A stretch of DNA of 64,000 bases, taken from the NCBI GenBank assembly GCA_016711805.1, contig JADJSH010000038.1, positions 236,541-300,540 on the forward strand, given 5' to 3'. The first letter of the stretch is position 1. Every line of letters starts with the position of its first letter. Positions 46,215 to 55,475 of this stretch are shown one piece after another. The position numbers and the translations under genes were made by a program. The stretch is from Bacteroidota bacterium (GTDB taxonomy: Bacteria > Bacteroidota > Bacteroidia > B-17B0 > Aurantibacillaceae). The notes under the pieces were generated by a model, which saw only the letters and a list, made by a program, of their open reading frames with translations, was not told the origin of the DNA and made no database searches.

Positions 46215-47726
46215 ATGCTCACTACATTAAAACATACATTCCACAGAGCGCTATTGGTGTCTGCTTTGGCTACAGGTAGTTTGTTTGCGCAAAACACGCT
46301 TACCATAACTGATAATCCAGTGGCTGCTATGTTAGATAGCTTAGCTAATCAAAAAGTGTTAGAAAAAGCACTATTGAAGCCAGTTTATCCAAAAACTAAC
46401 AAGTATAAATATGCTGAAGACAGCGTTCCTCGTTTCGAAGATTTCGTATACGAAAGCCGTTTAGCAAAATTAGATGCTACTTCTCCATTTGATTTAGTAT
46501 ATAATCCTCATGTGAAAGGGTTTATTGAGCTTTACGCTGTTCGCAAGCGTGAATTAGTAAGCCGTGTAATGGGTTTATCTCAATTATATTACCCAATGTT
46601 TGAAGAAATCTTCGACAAACACAATATTCCTTTAGAATTGAAGCATTTAGCCGTTATTGAATCAGCTTTAAACCCTTGCGCCCGTTCAAGATGTGGAGCT
46701 ACAGGTTTATGGCAGTTTATGTACCCAACTGGAAAAATGTATGGTTTAAATGTAAATTCATATGTTGACGAACGTTCGGATGTTTACAAAGCAACTGAAG
46801 CAGCAGCTGAATATTTGACAAGCTTATATGGTATGTTTCATGATTGGCAAATGGTGTTAGCGGCTTATAATGCTGGACCAGGAACTATTAGCAAAGCCAT
46901 TCGCCGTAGTGGTGGCAAAAAAACATATTGGGAAATTCGTCCTTATTTACCTTTAGAAACACAATCATACGTTCCAGCCTTTATTGCTGCTAACTATGTA
47001 ATGAATTACCCAGCAGAGCATAATATCTATGCTTCTACGCCTCGTAAAACCTATTTTGAGGTAGATACCGCTGTTGTTAAAGAATCAATGACTTTTGGTC
47101 AAATTTCAGCAGCTTTAGATATCTCAGTTGAAGAAATTGCTTATTTCAACCCACAATATCGCAAAAGTGAAGTTCCTGCTGGGGGAAATAGTTTAACGTT
47201 GCCAAAAGCCAAAATTGGCGCCTTCTTATCAAATGAAACAGAAATTTATGCAGCTATCAAATCTCAACAATTAGTAGCTTCAGAAAGTTCCCTAGCTGTA
47301 AAAGAAGTACAGAAAACTCATACCGTTAGAAATGGTGAAAAACTAAGCACCATTGCCCGTAAATATGGCGTTACAGTGGCTGATTTAAGATCTTGGAATT
47401 ACATTGGTAAAAAAGGAATTAGAACTGGCAAAAAATTAATTGTATATGTAAAACAAAACACTGCCACGCCTGCAACCCAGCCTAAAACGGATGCTCCAAA
47501 AGATCCTCAAACCAATATAGCTGCTAAAGCCAAAGTTGATACAACTGTTAAATTAGCCGATAACTCAGCAACTGGTGACATAAAAATACACAAGGTGAAA
47601 AAAGGAGAAACTTTATACGGCATCTCTAAAAAATACGGCATCAGCGTTGATAAACTCATTGAAATAAATGGTTTAAAGAAAAACCCACAATTACTGATGG
47701 GACAAAAAATCAAATTAGTGTCATAA
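46215..47726 (+). CDS. mltD: Membrane-bound lytic transglycosylase with two LysM domains
   Basis: 503 residues with a signal peptide (ALLVSALATGSLFAQ). The SLT domain has the catalytic Glu in VIESALNPCARS (near residue 149), GATGLWQFMYPTG and AYNAGPGT. Two LysM domains follow, about 367-412 (HTVRNGEKLSTIARKYG) and 456-503 (HKVKKGETLYGISKKYG), with a Thr/Pro/Lys linker. It cleaves peptidoglycan glycan strands in the periplasm. No lipobox is seen, so MltD refers to domain order. Confidence 0.92.
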   Translation: MLTTLKHTFHRALLVSALATGSLFAQNTLTITDNPVAAMLDSLANQKVLEKALLKPVYPKTNKYKYAEDSVPRFEDFVYESRLAKLDATSPFDLVYNPHVKGFIELYAVRKRELVSRVMGLSQLYYPMFEEIFDKHNIPLELKHLAVIESALNPCARSRCGATGLWQFMYPTGKMYGLNVNSYVDERSDVYKATEAAAEYLTSLYGMFHDWQMVLAAYNAGPGTISKAIRRSGGKKTYWEIRPYLPLETQSYVPAFIAANYVMNYPAEHNIYASTPRKTYFEVDTAVVKESMTFGQISAALDISVEEIAYFNPQYRKSEVPAGGNSLTLPKAKIGAFLSNETEIYAAIKSQQLVASESSLAVKEVQKTHTVRNGEKLSTIARKYGVTVADLRSWNYIGKKGIRTGKKLIVYVKQNTATPATQPKTDAPKDPQTNIAAKAKVDTTVKLADNSATGDIKIHKVKKGETLYGISKKYGISVDKLIEINGLKKNPQLLMGQKIKLVS

Positions 47727-47731
47727 AAATT

Positions 47732-47765
47732 GAAACCCTCTGATAATCAGAGGGTTTTGTTTTTA
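47732..47765 (+). terminator. Terminator of mltD
   Basis: AAACCCTCTGA-TAA-TCAGAGGGTTTT followed by GTTTTT. Confidence 0.88.
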
Positions 47766-47890
47766 TAGGCATTGTAACTTTATACCAAACTCAAGCGTCT
47801 TATGTGTAGTTTAATTTAAAAAGGTTTGGTTCAAACTATTCAAATTTAAAGCACACAAGAATTTGAATAGTTTGAACTCATAATACAAAA

Positions 47891-48376
47891 TTGACAGTAA
47901 CCGAATATAATCAATGCGTGGATAGCTATTCCGATTCCTTATATCGCTTTATTTTAAAGCATATAAAGGATGTGGACGTGGCTAAAGACATTGTGCAAGA
48001 CACTTTCGAGAAAGTATGGCGTAAAGTAAACGATGTAGAGAGTACCAATGCTAAATCCTATTTATTTACGGCAGCACATCATACCTTAGTAGATTATACG
48101 CGAAAAGCAAAAAAGCAAGGCGATTATAATGAAGTTGTTGAAAATACCTTGCAACACAACAAACATTATAGCGACTTAAAGGAGATTTTAAATAACGCCT
48201 TAGATAAATTACCAGAAATACAAAAAAGTGTGATTTTACTGAGAGATTATGAAGGTTACGATTACAATGAAATAGGAAAGATTACCAATTTAACAGAAAG
48301 CCAAGTAAAGGTTTACATCTTTAGAGCAAGAGCCTTTTTAAAAAATTACATAGGAAAATTAGAAGTTGTTATTTAA
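47891..48376 (+). CDS. ECF-type RNA polymerase sigma factor
   Basis: 161 residues. Region 2 has SLYRFILKHIKDVDVAKDIVQDTFEKVWRK, and region 4 has LPEIQKSVILLRDYEGYDYNEIGKITNLTESQVKVYIFRARAFLK. It is a small ECF sigma with no extra domain. The only usable start is a TTG at 47891. Its stop overlaps the start of the next gene (TAATG), which encodes the probable anti-sigma factor. Confidence 0.92.
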   Translation: MTVTEYNQCVDSYSDSLYRFILKHIKDVDVAKDIVQDTFEKVWRKVNDVESTNAKSYLFTAAHHTLVDYTRKAKKQGDYNEVVENTLQHNKHYSDLKEILNNALDKLPEIQKSVILLRDYEGYDYNEIGKITNLTESQVKVYIFRARAFLKNYIGKLEVVI

Positions 48377-49422
48377 TGCACAAAATTGATATACATAATT
48401 ACGAAGCATATTTGTTAGATTATTCGGAAGGAAATTTAACAGGTGAACTTCAAGTGGAATTAGAATTATTTTTAATTCAACATCCCGAATTAGAAATTAA
48501 TTTGGATGAATTATCATTGGTGACATTAGAAAATGAAGCCGCATCTTTTTCAAATAAAAATTCATTAAAAAAATCAGAAGCTGATTTGATTTCCGAAACA
48601 CAATTTATTGCATACATAGAAAATCAACTTCCAGAAAATGAACGCTTAGCAGTAGAAAAAAGTTGTGCAATCAATCCTTCACTTGCAAAAGAACTGGCTC
48701 TGTATAATAATACAATTGCAAAAGCAGATGAAACCATTGTGTTTGAAAACAAACAATCCTTAAAACGCAAACCAAAAGTTATTTGGTTTAATTTTTCGGC
48801 AACGCAATACGCTGCAGCGGCTTGTATTGTATTTTTAATTGGCTTATTTATGTTGTGGTCAAAAACATCGATTGATTCTGAAACCTCAACATTAGCAGAC
48901 AAGACAGATGCTGTAACTAGTCAAACAGTATCTTCAAAAAACAACACAATTGAACCAACACACAATACAAATGACTTAACAAGTCCGAAAGAATCCAATA
49001 CTTCTTTTGCTCCACAAGCCTTAGCTCCTATAGTAACTATAAAAGAAAAAGCCTTATTAGCAACTAATAACCCTTCTCAAAAAAACAATACATCATCTAT
49101 AAAAGACACGCTTCATCCTACTATCAAAAATGCTACAATTATTGAAACGCCTAAAAACGAAGCCTTGATTGCTTTAAATACATCTCCAGTTGCAAAACCT
49201 AAAACAGTAGTGCAAGTAATTACTGAAAACGATGACGAAGTAGTTGCAGCAAATCCTGACAAAAAGAAAAAAGGTATTTGGGCAGCTGCTAGCCGAGCTT
49301 TAAAAAATTTGAATCATGCGGGCGTTAAAACTGTAAATGGTGACGAGGAAACATCTAATGATAATGCAGCTTATGCTCTTACTTTAGGCGGTGTAAGTAT
49401 TACACATAAATCGGGTTTATAA
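48376..49422 (+). CDS. Probable anti-sigma factor, single-pass
   Basis: 348 residues. An N-terminal acidic helical part of about 130 residues (YEAYLLDYSEGNLTGELQVELELFLIQHPELE) resembles cytosolic anti-sigma domains. A single membrane helix (AAAACIVFLIGLFMLW, about 155-170) is followed by a Ser/Thr/Lys-rich periplasmic tail. It is paired and translationally coupled with the ECF sigma, which is the main evidence for its role. No zinc motif is seen. Confidence 0.78.
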   Translation: MHKIDIHNYEAYLLDYSEGNLTGELQVELELFLIQHPELEINLDELSLVTLENEAASFSNKNSLKKSEADLISETQFIAYIENQLPENERLAVEKSCAINPSLAKELALYNNTIAKADETIVFENKQSLKRKPKVIWFNFSATQYAAAACIVFLIGLFMLWSKTSIDSETSTLADKTDAVTSQTVSSKNNTIEPTHNTNDLTSPKESNTSFAPQALAPIVTIKEKALLATNNPSQKNNTSSIKDTLHPTIKNATIIETPKNEALIALNTSPVAKPKTVVQVITENDDEVVAANPDKKKKGIWAAASRALKNLNHAGVKTVNGDEETSNDNAAYALTLGGVSITHKSGL

Positions 49423-49427
49423 GATTA

Positions 49428-49587
49428 TTTAACCACATAGAGACATAGAAAAGAGTTAATTAAAAGCTCAAAAAATTAGAGTTTAGTATAGAAAACATGT
49501 TTTTTCACAATAGTTCTATATAATGCGAAGCATCTATCCACAACTATAACTCCAGCAAACAATTCCTATGTGCCTATGTGGTTTAAA
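49428..49587. repeat. REP-like inverted repeat AACCACATAG...CTATGTGGTT
   Basis: TTTAACCACATAGAGACATAG at the left and CCTATGTGCCTATGTGGTTTAAA at the right form imperfect arms around about 110 bases with no gene. Similar AACCACATAGGxACATAG palindromes are found in many Bacteroidota genomes. It fills the space between the anti-sigma gene and the convergent yraN. Confidence 0.55.
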
Positions 49588-49594
49588 AATTAAA

Positions 49595-49957
49595 CTATAA
49601 CGTAGGATAAAAAGCCCCCACCAAATGTTCTACTTTTAATTCACTAGGATTTTGGATAATAGACACAATATCGAACCTGGTTTCCCAATTTATGTTATTT
49701 TCCTTAATGTAAAAGTCGGCTGCTTTAATGAGTTTTTTCTGCTTGCTCTTGGTCACAAAATCCTCTGGATTTCCATAATAAGCATTAGCTCTTAACTTCA
49801 CCTCTACTATCACTAAAGTAGCGTTAATACTAGCAATAATGTCAATTTCTAAGTGTTTATGCCTCCAATTTCTTGCCAAAATGTGATACCCATGTTTTAA
49901 AAGGTGAGCTACTGCAATTTCCTCTCCCTGTGTTCCTTTTTGGGTATTATTTGGCAT
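49595..49957 (-). CDS. yraN: YraN/UPF0102-family endonuclease-like protein
   Basis: 120 residues, the whole length of the family. GEEIAVAHLLKHGYHILARNWRHKHLEIDIIASINATLVIVEVKLRA is the restriction-endonuclease-like fold with the D...EVK catalytic core. The cellular role is not settled. It is divergent from a DUF4412 gene. Confidence 0.9.
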   Translation of the reverse strand: MPNNTQKGTQGEEIAVAHLLKHGYHILARNWRHKHLEIDIIASINATLVIVEVKLRANAYYGNPEDFVTKSKQKKLIKAADFYIKENNINWETRFDIVSIIQNPSELKVEHLVGAFYPTL

Positions 49958-50014
49958 AATTTTTATTTATAACTAAATTATATTATTTTAGTGTCAAATT
50001 TAAAAACAAATTAA

Positions 50015-50653
50015 ATGAATAAAATTAAATTATTAGTAGCAAGTCTTACATTATCAGTAATGGCGGTTGCTCAATCTTTCGAAGGCAGTATCGAATTTAA
50101 GATGGAAACATCAAAAGATACAACTACTAACATTTATTATGTAAAAGGCAAAGATGTAAAATTAGATCAAATTGGTCGTAAATCTGGTAAAGTAGAAGGT
50201 AGCTTCGTATTTAATACAGAAACTAACGAAATTAAATTTGTTAATCCAGTTCGTAAAGTTTGGGGAGAACACAAAAGCGAAACAGCTCCAATCATTAAAG
50301 GGACTTGTGTGTCTTCAAAAGGTGCAAATACAAAAATGGTTCAGGGTCAAAAATGTGCTGAGTATATTGTAAAAAACACAGATGAGAATACAGTAATTAC
50401 TTACTGGATTGTTTCTAGTAAATATGATTTTTTTGCTCCATTAGTAAAAGCTTGGAACAGAAAAGACAAACAAAGTATTTACTTTAACCAAATTAAAGAT
50501 TTACCTAAAGGATCTATGCCTTTATTATCTGAAGAAAAATCTTTAGATGGTTCATTAATCAGCAAATTAGAAGTTTCTAAAATCAACAAATCATCTATTG
50601 ATGCTTCTAAATTAGCTATCCCAGCTGAATACAAGAAGTTTGAGCAAAAATAA
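50015..50653 (+). CDS. DUF4412 secreted protein
   Basis: 212 residues with a signal peptide (KIKLLVASLTLSVMAVAQ). The pattern SFEGSIEFKMETSKDTTTNIYYVKGKDVKLDQ and the later TCVSSKGANTKMVQGQKCAEYIVKN fits the DUF4412 family, periplasmic proteins of unknown function related in shape to lipoprotein carriers. It forms a stand-alone transcript ending in the hairpin at 50671. Confidence 0.82.
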   Translation: MNKIKLLVASLTLSVMAVAQSFEGSIEFKMETSKDTTTNIYYVKGKDVKLDQIGRKSGKVEGSFVFNTETNEIKFVNPVRKVWGEHKSETAPIIKGTCVSSKGANTKMVQGQKCAEYIVKNTDENTVITYWIVSSKYDFFAPLVKAWNRKDKQSIYFNQIKDLPKGSMPLLSEEKSLDGSLISKLEVSKINKSSIDASKLAIPAEYKKFEQK

Positions 50654-50670
50654 TTTGTTTCAATAATTTT

Positions 50671-50706
50671 AAAAAGCCGTTACGAAAACTCGCAGCGGCT
50701 TTTTTG
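50671..50706 (+). terminator. Terminator of the DUF4412 gene
   Basis: AAAAAGCCG(TTA)CG...CG(CA)GCGGCTTTTTT, an imperfect stem with a T-tract. Confidence 0.75.
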
Positions 50707-50779
50707 TTTTAACCAAACTTAACAAATTATTGTGGTTACTATAATCATGATTGTGGCATCAATAATAAAATCCACAACC

Positions 50780-51709
50780 ATGAAAAATACAACATCAACT
50801 TACTTAAAATTATCAGGCATCATTTTAAGTACAACGCTTATTTTATTTTCTTGCGGACCCTCAGCCGAACAAATGTATGACAGCGAAGAAAAGTCTAAAG
50901 CCTTTGCCGACTCTGTTTCAAGCACTATTCAAAAAATAAATAAATCACCTATGCAAGCCGATAGCACTAGAGCTTTTGTGCGCACGGCGGATTTATCATT
51001 CAAAGTAAAAGACGTTAAATTAGCCACTTTTGATATTGAACGTATTGTATCAGAACATAACGGTTATGTTACTTCTTCTGTTTTAGAAAGCACTGTGAAT
51101 TACAAAAACTCGGTAAGAACTACTAAAGACAGTATGTTGGATGTTATTAATTACACCGTACACAATGATATTGTGATTCGTATTCCGAATAAAGACTTAG
51201 ATAAAACCTTAACAGATATTTCCAACCTAATTGATTTTTTAGATTACAGAAAAATAAAAGCCGATGATGTTACCAAGCAATTTCAATCTGCGAAATTATC
51301 AGAGACTAGATTTTTGGATCATAAAAAACGACTAGAAAAAGCTATAGACAATAAAGGCAAAAAATTAGAGCAAATGGTAGCTGCCGAAAACGAATTAACC
51401 GTAAAACAAGAATCTGCTGACTACTCAAGATTAAACACCATGGAATTAGCTTATGATGTTTCTTATAGCACTGTTACCATCGCAATCTATCAAAAAGAAA
51501 CCACTAAAACAGAAGCTTACGCTTACACATTTCCATCTGAGCCGTACAAGCCAGGTTTTGGAACTAAATTTATAGAGTCAGTAACTGATGGCGCTGGCAT
51601 TTTTGCTGAAATCTTGTTGTTTTTTGTGAAATTATGGCCAATAGCTCTGTTAATAGTAGGAATTATAGCCTTCATTAAATTGTTACTGAAACAAAAATGG
51701 TTTGCTTAA
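50780..51709 (+). CDS. DUF4349 lipoprotein with C-terminal membrane helix
   Basis: About 309 residues from the ATG at 50780. The lipobox LILFSCG supports this start over the upstream ATG at 50732. The DUF4349 region RTADLSFKVKDVKLATFDIERIVSEHNGYV is followed by a coiled coil (RFLDHKKRLEKAIDNKGKKLEQMVAAE) and a membrane helix near the end (AEILLFFVKLWPIALLIVGIIAF). The function is unknown, and envelope anchoring at both ends is unusual. Confidence 0.83.
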   Translation: MKNTTSTYLKLSGIILSTTLILFSCGPSAEQMYDSEEKSKAFADSVSSTIQKINKSPMQADSTRAFVRTADLSFKVKDVKLATFDIERIVSEHNGYVTSSVLESTVNYKNSVRTTKDSMLDVINYTVHNDIVIRIPNKDLDKTLTDISNLIDFLDYRKIKADDVTKQFQSAKLSETRFLDHKKRLEKAIDNKGKKLEQMVAAENELTVKQESADYSRLNTMELAYDVSYSTVTIAIYQKETTKTEAYAYTFPSEPYKPGFGTKFIESVTDGAGIFAEILLFFVKLWPIALLIVGIIAFIKLLLKQKWFA

Positions 51710-51714
51710 CCTGA

Positions 51715-51765
51715 AACATGGTGACTGATCGCGTCTTGGCGTGACTCGAAGTCACCATGTTTTTA
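51715..51765 (+). terminator. Terminator of the DUF4349 gene
   Basis: ACATGGTGACT and AGTCACCATGT form an eleven-base perfect stem followed by T5. The inner part, CGCGTCTTGGCGTG, may form a second small stem. Confidence 0.78.
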
Positions 51766-51767
51766 TT

Positions 51768-51798
51768 ATTGCCTAAATCATTAATAAATGTATTTTTG
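51768..51798 (+). promoter_or_regulatory. Promoter of the dehydratase-ABC operon
   Basis: ATTG (51768-51771), a 19-bp spacer, and TATTTTTG (51791-51798), a perfect TAnnTTTG box. The leader would be about 50 bases. Confidence 0.6.
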
Positions 51799-51855
51799 TA
51801 GCCTATTAAACAAAGGCTTGGCCTGAGTGTTTATCATAAATAAGCGTACAAAAAC

Positions 51856-52299
51856 ATGATTACTGTTAATACACCTATCGTTAATTCAGATAGCATTTTA
51901 AATTACATTCCTCAACGTCCACCAATGGTGTTGATTAGTAGAATTTATAAATGCGACGAAGCTTCTGTGATTACCGGCTTTGATATTGTAGATGAACATA
52001 TCTTAACACAAAACGGTGTTTTAACTGAATCTGGTATTGTAGAAAATATGGCGCAAACAGCTGCGAGCATGGCTGGTTACGAAGCAGTAGTTAATAAAAC
52101 CCAACCACGCGTTGGCTTTATTGCAAATATCAAAAGCCTAGTGATTCATCATTTACCGAAATCAGGTAACGAAATTTTAACGGAAGTATCAACTAAAACG
52201 CAAGTGATGAATGTTTCTATTATTGAAGCAAAATCATATTGCAATAATGAGTTAGTGGCTACTTGCGAAATGAAAATATTTTTACAGGAAAACGCATAG
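51856..52299 (+). CDS. Hotdog-fold 3-hydroxyacyl-ACP dehydratase-like protein
   Basis: 147 residues of the FabA/FabZ hotdog family: IPQRPPMVLISRIYK at the start and LTESGIVENMAQTAASMAGYEA with the helix Glu. The usual catalytic His in GHFPxxP is replaced by EHILTQNGV, as seen in dehydratase-like proteins of flexirubin clusters. It precedes an ABC exporter with no gap. It would supply the dehydration step missing from the pigment genes at 23.9-29.9 kb (inference). Confidence 0.8.
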   Translation: MITVNTPIVNSDSILNYIPQRPPMVLISRIYKCDEASVITGFDIVDEHILTQNGVLTESGIVENMAQTAASMAGYEAVVNKTQPRVGFIANIKSLVIHHLPKSGNEILTEVSTKTQVMNVSIIEAKSYCNNELVATCEMKIFLQENA

Positions 52300-53049
52300 A
52301 TGAGCATTTTGGTAGACATACAACATGTATCTAAAAAATACAAAGATGCACCAAGAGCTGCGGTTAATGATTTAACCTTCTCAATAGATAAAGGAAATGT
52401 ATTTGGTTTATTAGGTCCTAACGGTGCTGGTAAAACCACTTTTATCAGTATGCTATGCGGTTTATTTCCTACTAGCAGCGGAGAAATTTATATCAACGGA
52501 AAAACTCACAAAACACATAGTAAAGAATGTAAGCAAGTGATTGGTGTTGTGCCTCAAGAAATTGCATTATATCCAAAATTAACTGCTTGGGAAAATTTAA
52601 TGTTCCTCGGGCACATGTACGGTTTAAGTGGCACTTCTTTAAAAGAAAACGTAAAAGAAAATTTACGCATATTAGGGTTAGAAGAAAACATGCATCAAAA
52701 AGTAGCGTCCTATTCTGGCGGCATGAAACGTCGTGTGAATTTAATAGCTGGTTTATTACACAATCCTCAATTATTGATATTAGATGAACCAACCGTTGGG
52801 GTAGACGTTCAATCGAAACAAGCTATTATTGAGCATTTAAAAAAATTAAATAAAGAAAATGGCATGACGATTTTATATACATCGCACCATTTAGAAGAAG
52901 CAGAAGATTTTTGTAGCCACATTGCTATTATTGATGATGGTAAATTAATAACACAAGGCGCTACCAAACAATTAATAGCAGATAATAATTGCAAAAGTAT
53001 TGAAGAAGTCTATTTAAAAATTACTGGAGTAAAGTTTAGAGATAAATAA
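52300..53049 (+). CDS. ABC transporter ATP-binding protein
   Basis: 249 residues. Walker A GPNGAGKTTF, Q-loop VVPQEIALYP, signature SYSGGMKRRVNL, Walker B LLILDEPTVGVD and H-loop TSHHLEEAE are all complete. It is of the ABC-2 exporter (DRA/CcmA) type. Its stop overlaps the start of the permease gene, and it follows the dehydratase directly. It may export the pigment or its lipid to the outer membrane (inference). Confidence 0.93.
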   Translation: MSILVDIQHVSKKYKDAPRAAVNDLTFSIDKGNVFGLLGPNGAGKTTFISMLCGLFPTSSGEIYINGKTHKTHSKECKQVIGVVPQEIALYPKLTAWENLMFLGHMYGLSGTSLKENVKENLRILGLEENMHQKVASYSGGMKRRVNLIAGLLHNPQLLILDEPTVGVDVQSKQAIIEHLKKLNKENGMTILYTSHHLEEAEDFCSHIAIIDDGKLITQGATKQLIADNNCKSIEEVYLKITGVKFRDK

Positions 53050-54323
53050 TGAAATTATTATACAGCATATATAAAGAATACAAAGTCTTAACTCGTGATA
53101 GAGCAGGATTGGCTATTACCTTTATTATGCCAACGGTTTTAATTTTAATTATTACATTAATTCAGGATACCACCTTTCGCTCGGTAAACGAAGCTTCAGT
53201 TCCATTACTGATTGTTGATAGAGATCACGATTCATTATCTAGTGTTTTAGAAACATCTTTGATTAAATCTAAATTTTTTGTGATCACCAAAAAACAATTG
53301 AGCGATGAAGAAACAAAAAAAGAAATTGCGACTGGACATTTTTTTATTGGCATTATTATTCCAGAAAATACGAGTAAAAAATTACGAGAAAAATCTTCGG
53401 CGCGAATTGGAAAATTATTAGGAAGTTTTAGTGGTGACACAACAGCTATTGCAGAGCCTTTAGACACTAGCAAATTAAAAGTTCAATTATACTTTGACCC
53501 TATTACTAAAAAATCATTTAAAACCACTATTAGTAATTCTATTGAGCGAATTATTTCACAAATAGAAATGCAAAGCATGGTAAGCTCTTTAAATGAAAAA
53601 ATGAAAGAGAGTTTTCCCTTGGCAACTCCTTCAAAATTGGAGTTAACTCCTATTGTAAGTTTAACGGAAGAATACGCTTCATATAACAACTCTTCTATTA
53701 TTCCTAACTCCGTTCAACATAATGTGCCCGCATGGACCTTATTTGCTATGTTTTTTATCTGTATTCCTTTAGCTGGTAATATCATTAGAGAGCGAGATGA
53801 TGGCAGCGCCTTTAGATTATTAACGATGCCTGGCTCCTATATGATTGTGATTTTAGGCAAAATGTTAACCTATGTAATTGTGAGTTTAATTCAATTTGCG
53901 TTGATGCTTTGCGTTGGTGTATTTATTTTACCATTATTGGGTTTACCTGAATTAAATATTGGAAATAATTTACCAGTGCTGTTTCTAGTAGCTTTTGCGG
54001 CTGGATTAGCAGCTACAGGTTTTGGATTATTAGTAGGAACGATTGCTACCTCTCACGACCAAGCTTCTTTATTTGGTGCTGTGTTCGTGATTATACTAGC
54101 CGCTATTGGTGGTATCTGGGTGCCAACTTTTGTGATGCCAGAGGTGATGAAAAAAATTGCGGTTATCTCTCCTCTTAACTGGGGATTAGAAGCCTTTTAC
54201 GGAATATTTTTACGGAACTTTGGCTTCAAAGAAATATTCCCAGAAGTAGCTAAGCTATTGCTTTTCTTTGGCGCGTCTCTTGGTGGCTCATACCTATATC
54301 AAAAGTATAAAAGGTTAAAATAG
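53049..54323 (+). CDS. ABC-2 type transporter permease
   Basis: 424 residues. The first membrane helix (AGLAITFIMPTVLILIITLIQ) is followed by a large extracytoplasmic domain of about 190 residues, then five helices (LFAMFFICIPLAGNIIRERDDGSAFRLLTMPGS, YVIVSLIQFALMLCVGVFILPLLG, VAFAAGLAATGFGLLVG, VFVIILAAIGGIWVP, LLFFGASLGGSYLY). It is a typical ABC2_membrane_3 permease paired with the ATPase. Confidence 0.92.
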   Translation: MKLLYSIYKEYKVLTRDRAGLAITFIMPTVLILIITLIQDTTFRSVNEASVPLLIVDRDHDSLSSVLETSLIKSKFFVITKKQLSDEETKKEIATGHFFIGIIIPENTSKKLREKSSARIGKLLGSFSGDTTAIAEPLDTSKLKVQLYFDPITKKSFKTTISNSIERIISQIEMQSMVSSLNEKMKESFPLATPSKLELTPIVSLTEEYASYNNSSIIPNSVQHNVPAWTLFAMFFICIPLAGNIIRERDDGSAFRLLTMPGSYMIVILGKMLTYVIVSLIQFALMLCVGVFILPLLGLPELNIGNNLPVLFLVAFAAGLAATGFGLLVGTIATSHDQASLFGAVFVIILAAIGGIWVPTFVMPEVMKKIAVISPLNWGLEAFYGIFLRNFGFKEIFPEVAKLLLFFGASLGGSYLYQKYKRLK

Positions 54324-54358
54324 TTGACATTCTTACAAAAAGGTTCTATCTTTAGTTA

Positions 54359-55096
54359 ATGAAACAGATTATACTTTTTCTGATGATTCCGTTTATTGGC
54401 TTTTCACAACATACAAGAAAAGTATTTGTTGAAACTGGTATTTCTACTTTTAAGCCCTTTGTTAAAGAAGAAAGAGTTTTTGGAAATGCAGATTACCAAT
54501 ATAGTGCAGATTTAAAAAATACATATAAAACCACTTCAGGTTTTTTTGTAAAATGTGGTATTGAAATACTTCCTAAAACAGAAAAGAAGTTTAGTATTAC
54601 TGTTCCTTTGAGTATTGGCTATAAAGAATTTAATAAAAAGATAGTTAAAGAAGGATATGCTTACGGTTGTTTTTTAAGCTTTAATGGCACAGAAAAAAGT
54701 CAAATATCTTCAAAATCTTCATCAATTATGGTTGGTCCAAAATTTAATTTCGATACAGAAAAAATTATTGGATACGCTGCCATCAATATTAATGCTGATT
54801 TGTTTTTTCAGCATACTGAAACTTCAGAATATAAATCTATCAACTCTGAAACTTATAGCTACTCTAAATCATCTGAGCCTTATATTAATGATTTTGTAAT
54901 TAGTACGAGTTTACAATTAGGAATAGATTATAAAATTTCTAATCGTTGGGCTTTAGGTTTGTCTACTGATTGTTACTTTTTCAATTTTAATCCATTAATT
55001 TATAAAGATAAATTAAATACGAAATTATTTAATTTGGGATATGGCAAACAATCGCTGTTTATTTGTTCAGGAATAAGGGCCGGTTATGCCTTTTAA
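54359..55096 (+). CDS. Predicted outer-membrane beta-barrel protein
   Basis: 245 residues with a signal peptide (MKQIILFLMIPFIGFSQ). Alternating strands such as KFSITVPLSIGYKEF, GYAAININADLFFQH and LQLGIDYKISNRWALGLSTD end in LFICSGIRAGYAF, with a C-terminal Phe typical of outer-membrane barrels. No family name is supported. It is 35 bp after the permease, perhaps in the same transcript. Confidence 0.75.
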   Translation: MKQIILFLMIPFIGFSQHTRKVFVETGISTFKPFVKEERVFGNADYQYSADLKNTYKTTSGFFVKCGIEILPKTEKKFSITVPLSIGYKEFNKKIVKEGYAYGCFLSFNGTEKSQISSKSSSIMVGPKFNFDTEKIIGYAAININADLFFQHTETSEYKSINSETYSYSKSSEPYINDFVISTSLQLGIDYKISNRWALGLSTDCYFFNFNPLIYKDKLNTKLFNLGYGKQSLFICSGIRAGYAF

Positions 55097-55111
55097 ATTA
55101 TATTGATTTCT

Positions 55112-55465
55112 TTACTCAACAACTTTAACTCTATACTTCCGATAAAGAATCTCGCCACTTGCAATTTTGCATTTCAATGATATAAAAATAAATGAATTTA
55201 CTTTTGCTTGACTTAAAAAAGAGAAGTTAATTGTATTAGGATCCGTTCCTTTGAAAAATTTAGAGCCATGCTTCCCTCCAACATTCACCATTACTTCCAT
55301 AGAAAACCAAGTAATATTTTTAGGAAAGTCAGGAATGATTTGATTAAGTGACTTTATGCCAGCTACTTTATCCTTTTTAACTGTGTAAACTTTATTAGCT
55401 GCAGTTTGAGAAAAACCAATGGATACAAGCAAAAAGAATTGTATGTAAAATAGGTAACACCTCAT
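55112..55465 (-). CDS. Small secreted protein, tandem paralogue A
   Basis: 117 residues with a signal peptide (CYLFYIQFFLLVSIGFSQ). It shares VYxVxxxKVxGxKSxxxIIPDFPxNxxWxSMxV and a YRxKVV-type end with the next gene upstream; the two are about 40% alike by eye. It is predicted to be one small beta domain in the periplasm. No named family is recognised. Confidence 0.72.
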   Translation of the reverse strand: MRCYLFYIQFFLLVSIGFSQTAANKVYTVKKDKVAGIKSLNQIIPDFPKNITWFSMEVMVNVGGKHGSKFFKGTDPNTINFSFLSQAKVNSFIFISLKCKIASGEILYRKYRVKVVE

Positions 55466-55475
55466 TTGTTCTTTT

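Noticed and set aside
52493..52792. Minus-strand frame inside the ABC ATPase gene
   Set aside because: It lies wholly opposite a complete ATPase with all motifs and has no domain of its own.
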